NCBI RefSeq assembly: GCF_000472445.1
Contig: NZ_AXAJ01000019.1
Coordinates: forward strand, 1-64,000
Reading direction: 5' to 3'
From: Burkholderia sp. WSM2230
GTDB taxonomy: Bacteria > Pseudomonadota > Gammaproteobacteria > Burkholderiales > Burkholderiaceae
DNA: 64,000 nucleotides
Below, one piece after another: positions 44,902-52,083 of this stretch. The notes beneath the pieces were generated by a model, which saw nothing but the letters and a program-made list of their open reading frames with translations, made no database searches and was not told the origin of the DNA. The stretch's first letter is position 1, and each line of letters starts with the position of its first letter. The position numbers were made by a program, and so were the translations under genes.

Positions 44902-45486
44902 TCAAACGGCGTCGCGCTTGATGGCCCACTTGTCCGCGGCGGGCGGCTGATAGCGTTGCAGCTTGCCGATTAGGCCGGCGGGATCGGCGTCGATCTGCAG
45001 AATATCCAGATACGTTTGCCGCATGAAGCCTTCTTCCACCGTGTGCTGCAACAGCTTGATCAGCGGATCGTAAAAGCCGTCGATATTGAGCAGTGCCACG
45101 GGTTTCTGGTGGTAGCCGAGCTGCGCCCACGTGTAGACCTCGAAGAATTCCTCGAGCGTGCCGGCGCCGCCTGGCATCGCGACGAACGCATCGGACAGAT
45201 CGGCCATCATCTTCTTGCGATGATGCATGTCGGGCACCACGTGCAATTCCGTCAAGCCGTTATGGCCGACTTCCTTGTTGACGAGCAGCTCCGGAATCAC
45301 GCCGATCGCGCGGCCGCCTTCGGCCATGACTGTGTCGGCGATCACGCCCATCAAACCGACCTTGCCGCCGCCATACACGAGCGCGAGATCGGCCTCTACC
45401 AGCGCACTTCCGAACGCGCGCGCGGCCTCTGCATACAAGGGCCTGGCTCCATTCGCGGAGCCGCAATACACACACACCGACTTCAT
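44902..45486 (-). CDS. LOG family protein (cytokinin riboside 5'-monophosphate phosphoribohydrolase type)
   Basis: 194 residues, the usual LOG length. It has SVCVYCGSANGARP at the start, YGGGKVGLMGVIAD, and the active-site motif MPGGAGTLEEFFEVYTWAQLG with the PGGxGTxxE pattern. Family members split nucleoside 5'-monophosphates to free base and ribose phosphate; in plants and some bacteria this activates cytokinins. It is 10 bp after the TetR gene and probably in its operon. Confidence 0.92.
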   Translation of the reverse strand: MKSVCVYCGSANGARPLYAEAARAFGSALVEADLALVYGGGKVGLMGVIADTVMAEGGRAIGVIPELLVNKEVGHNGLTELHVVPDMHHRKKMMADLSDAFVAMPGGAGTLEEFFEVYTWAQLGYHQKPVALLNIDGFYDPLIKLLQHTVEEGFMRQTYLDILQIDADPAGLIGKLQRYQPPAADKWAIKRDAV

Positions 45487-45496
45487 GAAAAACGTC

Positions 45497-46210
45497 CTAT
45501 TCGTTGCGGGGCGCGGCGCCTTCCTTTGGCGGGAGATAGTCGTAGAACTCGCGCTTTTGCAGCTTGCCCGACACGAGATCGTCGAAAATCTGCCGTGAGC
45601 GGCCGCGCAGGTAAGGCGCCATCAACGACACGATCTGCACGCTCACCTGGTGCAGCTCCGCGCGAATCGCCTCCTGCTCGTTGTATTTGCGCGGATTCAT
45701 CACGAACTGATACGACAGCCAATACGTTGCGATCACACCGATATTCGTCGCGATCACCTGCAGCTCGTCTGGCGTGGCGACCATTTCGCCGTCCGCGACG
45801 AGCTGGTCGCAGAACTGGCTCGCAAAGCGCACCTTGTGGCTGATGATCTGCTTGAAATGCGTTTCGAGCGTGCGGTTGCGGGCAAGCAGGTCGTTCAGGT
45901 CGCGATACAGAAAGCGGTAGCGCCAGGTGAAATCGACCATGTACTGCAGATACGACCACATTTCGTCGATGGTCGCGCGGTGGTCGTCGGGGAAACGCAG
46001 ACGCTTTTCGATCTCCTGCTCGAACTGGCTGAAGATGCTGTTGATGATGTCGTCTTTGTTGCGGAAGTGATAGTACAGGTTGCCTGGACTGATTTCCATT
46101 TCCTCGGCGATGGTCGTCGTCGTGACGTTCGGCTCGCCGATTTCGTTGAATAGTTTCAACGACAGTTCGAGTATCCGTTCGCGGGTGCGGCGGGGAGGTT
46201 TGGCTTCCAT
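45497..46210 (-). CDS. TetR family transcriptional regulator
   Basis: 237 residues. The N-terminal helix-turn-helix is RERILELSLKLFNEIGEPNVTTTTIAEEMEISPGNLYYHFRNKDDI (about residues 10-54), and the long helical C-terminal domain contains LLARNRTLETHFKQI. The C-terminal domain fits ligand-binding TetR regulators of lipid metabolism. A 16-bp imperfect palindrome overlaps its probable promoter (46308-46334), and a related palindrome is found at 268-283 before ETF-QO. Autoregulation and control of fatty acid oxidation genes are inferred. Confidence 0.9.
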   Translation of the reverse strand: MEAKPPRRTRERILELSLKLFNEIGEPNVTTTTIAEEMEISPGNLYYHFRNKDDIINSIFSQFEQEIEKRLRFPDDHRATIDEMWSYLQYMVDFTWRYRFLYRDLNDLLARNRTLETHFKQIISHKVRFASQFCDQLVADGEMVATPDELQVIATNIGVIATYWLSYQFVMNPRKYNEQEAIRAELHQVSVQIVSLMAPYLRGRSRQIFDDLVSGKLQKREFYDYLPPKEGAAPRNE

Positions 46211-46307
46211 GTCGTCCGGCCCTGGTTACGCCGGGTTGGGCGCGCGGCGGCGTGCCGCTGCTTTTCGGTCCACCCGGACGCGGTTGCTATTTTGAGACTG
46301 CCGGACG

Positions 46308-46334
46308 ATTATAAACCGAGCGTTCTAATCTCAA
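46308..46334 (-). promoter_or_regulatory. Promoter of the TetR gene with embedded palindrome
   Basis: On the minus strand a consensus TATAAT (46313-46308) follows TTGAGA (46334-46329) at a short 15-bp spacing. Between and overlapping them is TAGAACGCTCGGTTTA (46327-46312), of the same TAG-N-ACG-N2-CGK-N-YTA form as the site at 268-283. A repressor bound here would block polymerase. Confidence 0.5.
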
Positions 46335-46428
46335 GCGGGCACTCAGGGTTTTCATTGTCCGGGACGGCGTAGCGCGTTGCTGCGCGGGGCTTGCAGCGCC
46401 CTGGCTTCGCCCGTCGCCCCGGCGTAGA

Positions 46429-47154
46429 TCAAAGCCACGCGTTCACCCAACGCACGACGAGCGGGCCGACAATCAACCCCCACGTCATCAGGCACATGCC
46501 GAGCGCGACCATCACCGCGGCACTGCCCAGGTCTTTCGCGCGACGCGAGAGCTCGTGCCGTTCGAGCGAAATGCGGTCGATGGCGGCTTCCACGCTCGAA
46601 TTCAGCAACTCGACGATCAGCACGAGCAGCACCGAGCCGAGCAGCAACACGCGCGATACCGGCTCGACCGGCACCAGCACGCCGCACGGCAGCAGGATTG
46701 CGGCGAGCGTCAGCTCCTGACGAAACGCACTTTCCTCGCGGATCGCGACGCGAAAACCCGCGAGCGAGTTCTTCATCGCGTGCCAGGCCCGCGTGAGGCC
46801 GCGATTGCCCTTGTACGGATTGAAGGGCAGCGGCGCGAGCGGATCGTCGGGGCCGAGCGGTTCGTGCGGTGTTTCGTTCGGCGCGTGCGCGCCGCCGTCG
46901 GCGTCAGGATGGCCAGGACGGCCACGGTCGGTGCGGCCGTGCTGGCCATTGCGGCCATGTACGTCGAGGTGATCGAGTGCGCTCGCTTCATGGACGTCGT
47001 CGAACGGCTCGACGCCCGCGCTGTCGCGCTCGTCACGCTGGTCGCGCTCGTCGCTCTGGTCTCGCTCGTCGTCACGATGCGCGTCGCCGGCGTGTACGGC
47101 GCGCAGCGCGCCATTCGTGGATGCGCGGCTCGCGGGGAAGGATCGGCGTTGCAT
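46429..47154 (-). CDS. dgkA: Diacylglycerol kinase DgkA with long N-terminal extension
   Basis: 241 residues from ATG 47154. Only the last 130 are DgkA: NPYKGNRGLTRAWHAMKNSLAGF, the catalytic ESAFRQELTLAA, three membrane helices, and LIVELLNSSVEAAIDRISLERHELSRRAKDLGSAAV. The first 110 residues are charged and low in complexity with a six-residue repeat (DERDQS, DERDQR, DERDSA). No alternative ATG lies between. DgkA phosphorylates diacylglycerol to phosphatidate in the inner membrane. It is 20 bp after a glycosyltransferase and the last gene of the phosphoesterase operon. Confidence 0.88.
   Translation of the reverse strand: MQRRSFPASRASTNGALRAVHAGDAHRDDERDQSDERDQRDERDSAGVEPFDDVHEASALDHLDVHGRNGQHGRTDRGRPGHPDADGGAHAPNETPHEPLGPDDPLAPLPFNPYKGNRGLTRAWHAMKNSLAGFRVAIREESAFRQELTLAAILLPCGVLVPVEPVSRVLLLGSVLLVLIVELLNSSVEAAIDRISLERHELSRRAKDLGSAAVMVALGMCLMTWGLIVGPLVVRWVNAWL
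47019..47072. repeat. 18-bp tandem repeat inside dgkA
   Basis: Roughly three copies of an 18-bp unit (consensus near GCTGGTCGCGCTCGTCGC) encode the six-residue DERDQ-type repeats on the minus strand. Boundaries are approximate. Confidence 0.65.
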
Positions 47155-47174
47155 GGGCAGCCTGGCGCGCCGCC

Positions 47175-48206
47175 TCACGCGGCTGCGCTTTCCTCGCGAT
47201 ACGAGGCATGCGGCAATGGCTTCAGATGCGCGGCGAACTGCTCCGAGGCCGCCGCCCACGAGAAGCGCTCGGCCCACGCCCTTGCATGCGCGCGGTCGAT
47301 CTTGAGCGCTTCGAGGCAGGCTTCGCGCAGGTCTTCGTTCATCGCTCCGGCGCCGCCGTCGCCGAGCACGTCGATCGGGCCGGTGACCGGATAGGCCGCC
47401 ACCGGCGTGCCGCACGCGAGCGCTTCGAGCAGCACGAGCCCGAACGTGTCGGTGCGGCTCGGGAACACGAACACGTCCGCTGCCGCATACACCTTCGCGA
47501 GTTCTGCCTGCGTGAGCACGCCAAGATAATTCGCCTGCGGATAGCGCGACTTCAGTTCGGCGAGCGCCGGGCCTTCGCCCGCAACCCATTTCGAGCCCGG
47601 CAAGTCGAGCTTCAGGAAGGCTTCGACATTCTTCTCGACGGCCACGCGTCCCACGTAAAGAAAAATCGGGCGAGCGGTGTTGAGCACCTTCGAATCCATC
47701 GGGTGAAAAATGTCGAGATCCACGCCGCGCGTCCACAGCACGACGTTCGTAAAACCGTATTTTTCGAGGTCGCTTTTCACCACCGGCGTGGGCGCCATCA
47801 CCGCGAGCGACGGCTTGTGGAACCAGTGCAGGAACTTGTACGTCGCCGCGAGTGGAATGCCGAAACGCGCCTGCACATATTCGGGAAAGCGCGTGTGATA
47901 GGCGGTAGTGAAGGGCAGCTTGTGCTGGATCGCGTAGGCACGCGCGGCCATGCCGAGCGGGCCTTCCGTGGCGATATGCAGTGCGTCGGGCTGGAACGCG
48001 TCAATACGCTCGCGCAGCTTGCGGCGCGGCAGAAGCGACAGACGGATTTCGGGGTAGGTCGGGCAGGGTATCGTTCTGAATTCGAGCGGCGTCAGCAGAT
48101 CGACGCGGTGGCCGAGCCCGGTGAGCTCACGGGTGGTGTTCTTGAGCGTGCGCACGACGCCGTTGACCTGCGGTTCCCATGCGTCGGTGACGATCATGAT
48201 CTTCAT
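47175..48206 (-). CDS. Glycosyltransferase family 1/GT4, probable lipid glycosyltransferase
   Basis: 343 residues with a GT-B fold. The start is MKIMIVTDAWEPQVNGVVRT; the C-terminal nucleotide-sugar domain has FLYVGRVAVEKNVEAFL and the acidic DTFGLVLLEALACGTPVAAYPV. The WEPQVNGVVRTL start resembles enzymes that glycosylate diacylglycerol. It lies between a PlcP-like phosphoesterase and DgkA, so diacylglycerol is a plausible acceptor. In other bacteria the pair plcP-agt makes glycolipids under phosphate starvation. The acceptor is inferred from context. Confidence 0.87.
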   Translation of the reverse strand: MKIMIVTDAWEPQVNGVVRTLKNTTRELTGLGHRVDLLTPLEFRTIPCPTYPEIRLSLLPRRKLRERIDAFQPDALHIATEGPLGMAARAYAIQHKLPFTTAYHTRFPEYVQARFGIPLAATYKFLHWFHKPSLAVMAPTPVVKSDLEKYGFTNVVLWTRGVDLDIFHPMDSKVLNTARPIFLYVGRVAVEKNVEAFLKLDLPGSKWVAGEGPALAELKSRYPQANYLGVLTQAELAKVYAAADVFVFPSRTDTFGLVLLEALACGTPVAAYPVTGPIDVLGDGGAGAMNEDLREACLEALKIDRAHARAWAERFSWAAASEQFAAHLKPLPHASYREESAAA

Positions 48207-48258
48207 CGATTCGTTCCTCGATTGTGTGCCCGCTCCCGACGAGAGCAGTAAGGATGCG

Positions 48259-49206
48259 TTACGCGGTCGCCCGGGCTTTCTGCAGGCCCGCTTGCGGCGC
48301 GCGCATCACGGTCCAGTAGATCACCTTGAGTTCGCCCTCGTACGTTTCGACGAGTGCCGACAGGCTTTCGACCCAGTCGCCGTCGTTGCAATACAGCACG
48401 CCGTCTATGTCGCGTATCTCGGCTTTGTGAATGTGCCCGCAGACCACGCCGTCGCAGCCTCGGCGGCGCGCTTCGTCTGTCATCACGCGTTCGAACGACG
48501 AGATGAAGTTCACCGCGTTCTTCACCTGATGCTTCAGGTATTGCGACAGCGACCAGTACGGAAAGCCGAGCCGGCTGCGGATCCGGTTGAACCAGCGGTT
48601 CAGGATCAGGATCATCGTGTAGAGCGTGTCGCCCAGATACGCGAGCCATTTCGCGTGCTGGATCACGCCGTCGAACAGGTCGCCGTGCACGATCCACAGG
48701 CGCTTGCCGGCGAGCGTCGTATGAAACGCCTCGCCGCGCACGTGGATATCGCCGAACGCGAGGTCGCAGAACTGGCGCGCGGCTTCGTCGTGATTGCCCG
48801 GCACGTAGACGACCTGGGTGCCCTTGCGAGCCTTGCGCAGCACCTTCTGCACGACGTCGTTGTGCGCCTGCGGCCAGTACCAGCCTTTCTTCAACTGCCA
48901 GCCGTCGATGATGTCGCCGACGAGATACAGATACTCCGACTCGTTGTGACGCAGAAAATCGAGCAGATACGGCGCCTGGCAGCCGCTCGAGCCGAGATGG
49001 ATGTCGGACAGCCAGATCGTGCGGTAGCGGTGCGGCTCGGCATGATCGTCGTCATGCTGAGGAGTGGGCGCGGGCGTGTCGAGCTGCTGCGGCGCGGCGG
49101 GCAGCGGCAAGCCGTGGCTATGAGTGGGGCCGGGGCGGAACGCGACGGGGTCGACGCTCGGGCCGGTCTGGCGGAACAGGGAAGTCGCGGACGTTCTGGA
49201 GTCCAT
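48259..49206 (-). CDS. PlcP/LpxH-like metallophosphoesterase (COG2908 type)
   Basis: 315 residues; the first 60 are Pro/His-rich and not conserved. The calcineurin-like core has IWLSDIHLGSSGCQAP, YLVGDIIDGW, VPGNHDEAARQF, IVHGDLFDG and VCGHIHKAEIRDID, giving the two-metal site. Automatic annotation would say UDP-2,3-diacylglucosamine diphosphatase. The sequence HNDVVQKVLRKARKGT and SLSQYLKHQVKNAVNFISSFE is, from memory, closer to PlcP, the phospholipase C-like phosphatase of phosphate-starved rhizobia and marine bacteria. It heads the operon with the glycosyltransferase and DgkA, and a Pho-box-like site precedes it. Confidence 0.85.
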   Translation of the reverse strand: MDSRTSATSLFRQTGPSVDPVAFRPGPTHSHGLPLPAAPQQLDTPAPTPQHDDDHAEPHRYRTIWLSDIHLGSSGCQAPYLLDFLRHNESEYLYLVGDIIDGWQLKKGWYWPQAHNDVVQKVLRKARKGTQVVYVPGNHDEAARQFCDLAFGDIHVRGEAFHTTLAGKRLWIVHGDLFDGVIQHAKWLAYLGDTLYTMILILNRWFNRIRSRLGFPYWSLSQYLKHQVKNAVNFISSFERVMTDEARRRGCDGVVCGHIHKAEIRDIDGVLYCNDGDWVESLSALVETYEGELKVIYWTVMRAPQAGLQKARATA

Positions 49207-49250
49207 GGCTCACGCGTCGAGTTGCAGTGCCCGTATTGGGCCTACGGCGC

Positions 49251-49268
49251 GTGACTGTGCCGTGACAG
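49251..49268 (-). promoter_or_regulatory. Candidate Pho box upstream of the PlcP-like operon
   Basis: On the minus strand the sequence is CTGTCACGGCACAGTCAC: half-sites CTGTCAC and CAGTCAC separated by 4 bp, 11 bp from start to start, matching the PhoB pattern CTGTCA(T)-N4-CTGTCAY except for one base in the second half. A possible -10 (CAATAC, 49238-49233) lies 12 bp downstream, and the phosphoesterase ATG about 27 bp after that. The spacing fits a PhoB-activated promoter. Confidence 0.55.
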
Positions 49269-49370
49269 TCATGAGAAGTTCTTATTACTAAGGCGGGGCG
49301 CCGGGCGCGCATTCCGATGCGGCGCGCAACGCAGGTGGCGCACGCGTGGCGCGCCGCACTCATCCGGCGC

Positions 49371-49976
49371 CTAGCGCGCGACGTCGATCACGCGGGTGCC
49401 GGCAAGGCGGTCATGCAGGAACTGCCGGCTCGCGCCCACGCGGCCGGTTGCCGCCCAGAGTACGAACCAGACGCCGGCAAGCGCAAGGGTTTGCGGCAGG
49501 CGCAACCCGAAGAGCGGATGCAGCGCGAGCGGCGGCAGAAACCATAGCCAGGCCAGCACGTAGCGCGCGATGGCGCGCCATGCGGAAAGCGGCGCGCCGT
49601 CGGCGGTTACCACGCGCAGGCGCCAGGTTTTCATCGGCAGCGTCTGGCCGCTGTGGGTCCAGAACCACACGAAATACAGACCGACGACAAGGCCGATCCA
49701 CGCCGCGAGCAGGTTGTGGTGCGTGAGCCCGTTGCGCTGCTGCGTGAGCGTGCTGAACAGATAGCCCGCGACGAATACGACGCCGAACAGCAGCAGCGCT
49801 TCGTACAGCAGCGCGGCGAGGCGGCGGCGCACGCTGGGCGGCCTGACGCCGGCCGACGGTGACGCCGCCGCCGGCCCTGCCGCAGGCGTACTTGCGCTGG
49901 ACGCCGAACCGGCTTCCGGGTTGGGTTTGGAGGTCGCGCGCGGCTCGGACACGGGCAAGCGCGGCTTAGGAACCAT
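49371..49976 (-). CDS. RDD family membrane protein
   Basis: 201 residues from ATG 49976, which overlaps the DUF3106 stop by 11 bp. The first 50 residues are Pro/Ala/Ser-rich. Then comes the RDD domain: SVRRRLAALLYEALLLFGVVFVAGYLF, a second helix LLAAWIGLVVGLYFVWFW, QTLPMKTWRLRVV, and a C-terminal segment with FLHDRLAGTRVID. The RDD family is of unknown transport or stress function. Last gene of the sigma-factor operon. Confidence 0.87.
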   Translation of the reverse strand: MVPKPRLPVSEPRATSKPNPEAGSASSASTPAAGPAAASPSAGVRPPSVRRRLAALLYEALLLFGVVFVAGYLFSTLTQQRNGLTHHNLLAAWIGLVVGLYFVWFWTHSGQTLPMKTWRLRVVTADGAPLSAWRAIARYVLAWLWFLPPLALHPLFGLRLPQTLALAGVWFVLWAATGRVGASRQFLHDRLAGTRVIDVAR

Positions 49977-50730
49977 TGAAGATGGACGGCGCTTCCGCCG
50001 GCGAAACCGGCACCGGCGTAGCCGGCACGAAGCTGCCGGCCGCCGGAATGCCCGGCAGCGACGCCGGGCTCGGCAACGACGCGGCAGCCGCCGCGCTCGC
50101 CGACGGCGTGCCGCTTGCAGCGCGCTCGCGCGCATTGACCAGCCGGTCGAGGCCCTTGATCTCACTGCGGCCCGACGGCGGCGCGCTGACCACGCTGGGG
50201 CGCCGCTTATGCTCGCTCGCGGCCAGCCGCTGCTTGAGTTCTTCCGGCAACTCCTGATACGCCTTCCAAGCGTTCTGACGTGCTTCGCGCGGCAACTGCT
50301 TCGAGACCTGATAATTTTCCCGCGCAACGCGCCGCTGATCGGGCGTCATGCGAACCCATTCGGTCATCCGCTCGTGCAGGCGTTTTTGTGCTTCAGGCGA
50401 TAACTTCGAGTAACGCGACGCGATTTTCAGCCATTTGCGCTTGCGCTCGTCGCTAAACGAATCCCACTGCGACTCGAACGGCGCAAGGGCGATATGTTCG
50501 GCCGGGCTCAGGCGCGACCAGGCCAGCGGGCTTTTGCTGCCCGGCAGGCTGGGCAACTCGACGCCGAGCGTGGTCGTGGGCGAGGGTGCAGGCGCCGCGC
50601 CGCTGCCGTTCGCGGCAGGCGCTCCGGCGGGTGAGGGACTCGGGTAAAAGCGCGGATACGTCGCGGCAAACGACACGAGCGCCGCTATCGCACATCCGAA
50701 AACAACGGCAAGACCGCGCTTATAGCTCAC
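49966..50730 (-). CDS. DUF3106 domain-containing protein
   Basis: 254 residues from a GTG at 50730 that follows GGGAGATCG, 16 bp after the DUF3619 stop; an in-frame start at 50796 would overlap that gene. One N-terminal membrane segment (GLAVVFGCAIAALVSFAATYPRF) leads into a periplasmic Pro-rich linker and a helical domain with the repeated Trp/Arg patterns of DUF3106: FESQWDSFSDERKRKWLKIA and MTEWVRMTPDQRRVARENY. The C-terminus is Ala/Pro-rich. Similar helical domains occur in periplasmic stress sensors; the role here is unknown. Confidence 0.85.
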   Translation of the reverse strand: MSYKRGLAVVFGCAIAALVSFAATYPRFYPSPSPAGAPAANGSGAAPAPSPTTTLGVELPSLPGSKSPLAWSRLSPAEHIALAPFESQWDSFSDERKRKWLKIASRYSKLSPEAQKRLHERMTEWVRMTPDQRRVARENYQVSKQLPREARQNAWKAYQELPEELKQRLAASEHKRRPSVVSAPPSGRSEIKGLDRLVNARERAASGTPSASAAAAASLPSPASLPGIPAAGSFVPATPVPVSPAEAPSIFNGS

Positions 50731-50746
50731 CCGAACGATCTCCCGC

Positions 50747-51169
50747 TCAGTGGGCGCGCGAAAGATACGCGTTGAAGCCGTGGTCGAGATAGGCATTGAG
50801 CGGCAGGTCGTCGCTTAACATGGCGGCATCGATGTCGGCGAGCTCGGCCGTGCGTTGCTGGTCTTCCCAGTAGGCAATGCCGACGAGGCTCACAAGGAGC
50901 GCGGCGAGCGGCCACGCCAGCGCGAAGCGGCGCAGCGGCGAGCGGCGGCGCTGCGGCCGTGCTTCGTTCGGGACGCCGGACGGCACGCCGGCGAAGGCCG
51001 GGACGAAGACCGGCGCATTCACGGTTTCGGGCTTCTTGCGGGCAAGCGCGGCGCGGCGGGCGGCGGCCAACCGGTCGACGGTGGCGGACGGAATGCCGGC
51101 CGCGTTTTCGTCGAGCGCGCGGCGCACCTGGCGGGCGAACTCGAGTTCTTTTGTTTCGAGGGAGCTCAT
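50747..51169 (-). CDS. DUF3619 family membrane protein, candidate anti-sigma partner
   Basis: 140 residues with a cytoplasmic N-terminus (about 80 residues, helical then Pro-rich), one membrane helix (FALAWPLAALLVSLVGIAYW) and a short periplasmic end with the DUF3619 segment DLPLNAYLDHGFNAYL. Its ATG overlaps the sigma factor stop (ATGA). Position and topology suggest an anti-sigma role, but no zinc-binding anti-sigma motif is visible. Confidence 0.83.
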   Translation of the reverse strand: MSSLETKELEFARQVRRALDENAAGIPSATVDRLAAARRAALARKKPETVNAPVFVPAFAGVPSGVPNEARPQRRRSPLRRFALAWPLAALLVSLVGIAYWEDQQRTAELADIDAAMLSDDLPLNAYLDHGFNAYLSRAH

Positions 51170-51729
51170 AGCGTGATTCCTTTGGCCTTGAGCGCTTGCG
51201 CCAGCGTGTGGGTGGCCCGCGAGCAGTGCGTCTTCACACTTCCTTCGGAGCAGCCCATTGCGGCGGCAGTCTCAGCGACATCCATATCTTCCCAATAACG
51301 CATGAGAAACGCCTCCCGTTGACGTGCCGGCAATTTTTGGATCTCGTCGTCGATTGTCTGCAGGACCTGTTCGCGCTCCAGTTTGCGCTCGTTGCTCTCG
51401 GCGCCCACCGAGCCTTGCTCGGCCTCGAACGTTTCGAGCGGATCGAATTCATCGTCGTCCGAATTGCCGAGCGACGAGAACAGACTCACCCACGTATTGC
51501 GCACTTTCGCACGACGGAAATAGTCGTGCATCGCATTCTGCAGAATACGCTGAAACAGCAGCGGAAGCTCGGCCGCGGGACGGTCGCCGTATTTTTCGGC
51601 GAGCTTGATCATCGCGTCCTGCACGATATCCAGCGAGGCGTCGTCGTCCCGCACGGCGTAGACCGTCTGCTTGAATGCGCGCCTTTCGACGCCCGCCAGA
51701 AAATCGGCGAGTTCCTTGTCTGATGCCAT
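51166..51729 (-). CDS. ECF-type RNA polymerase sigma factor
   Basis: 187 residues. Sigma region 2 is seen in DASLDIVQDAMIKLAEKYGD and LLFQRILQNAMHDYFRRAKVRNTWV, region 4 in KLPARQREAFLMRYWEDMDVAETAAAMGCSEGSVKTHCSRATHTL. An acidic stretch (NSDDDEFDPLETFEAEQG) lies between. The gene starts an operon with DUF3619, DUF3106 and RDD genes. The stimulus and target promoters are unknown. Confidence 0.93.
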   Translation of the reverse strand: MASDKELADFLAGVERRAFKQTVYAVRDDDASLDIVQDAMIKLAEKYGDRPAAELPLLFQRILQNAMHDYFRRAKVRNTWVSLFSSLGNSDDDEFDPLETFEAEQGSVGAESNERKLEREQVLQTIDDEIQKLPARQREAFLMRYWEDMDVAETAAAMGCSEGSVKTHCSRATHTLAQALKAKGITL

Positions 51730-52083
51730 CCGTTTGGGGGTCGGCGCAGCGAGCGTGCGCGTAATCGGTCGAAAAATGTCGTAAAACTCGCGGATGCTAA
51801 CAAATTTTTGCGTAACCAGGGGCGAAACGTGGGCCGGCGCGTGTCGTCACGACGCGCCGCGTCGGTCAGAACGGCTGCGCGCGGCGGGCGTTCGGGCAAT
51901 ATTTGCTTGACCGCGCGGGCGTCTGCCGCTATCGTCGCTGGTTCGCAACATAAGTGACTTGTCTCATTGAGGTGTGGCCCAAGAAGCTCACCTGTCAACT
52001 GGACGCGCCGCTTGAACCCGAGCCACAAGCCCGGCAGAGAGCACCCGATCAATTTTTTGCCGAAAATTCGAAAGGTGAATTGA
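51730..52083. other. Divergent regulatory region between sigma factor and ilvI
   Basis: About 354 bp without a supported gene. An AT-rich part (51775-51818) is likely the sigma operon promoter region. On the plus strand a good promoter at 51907-51935 would give an ilvI leader of about 140 nt. I found no leader peptide rich in Ile/Val/Leu codons and no convincing attenuator. Confidence 0.5.
51907..51935 (+). promoter_or_regulatory. Probable ilvI promoter
   Basis: TTGACC (51907-51912) and TATCGT (51930-51935) are separated by exactly 17 bp. Confidence 0.5.
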
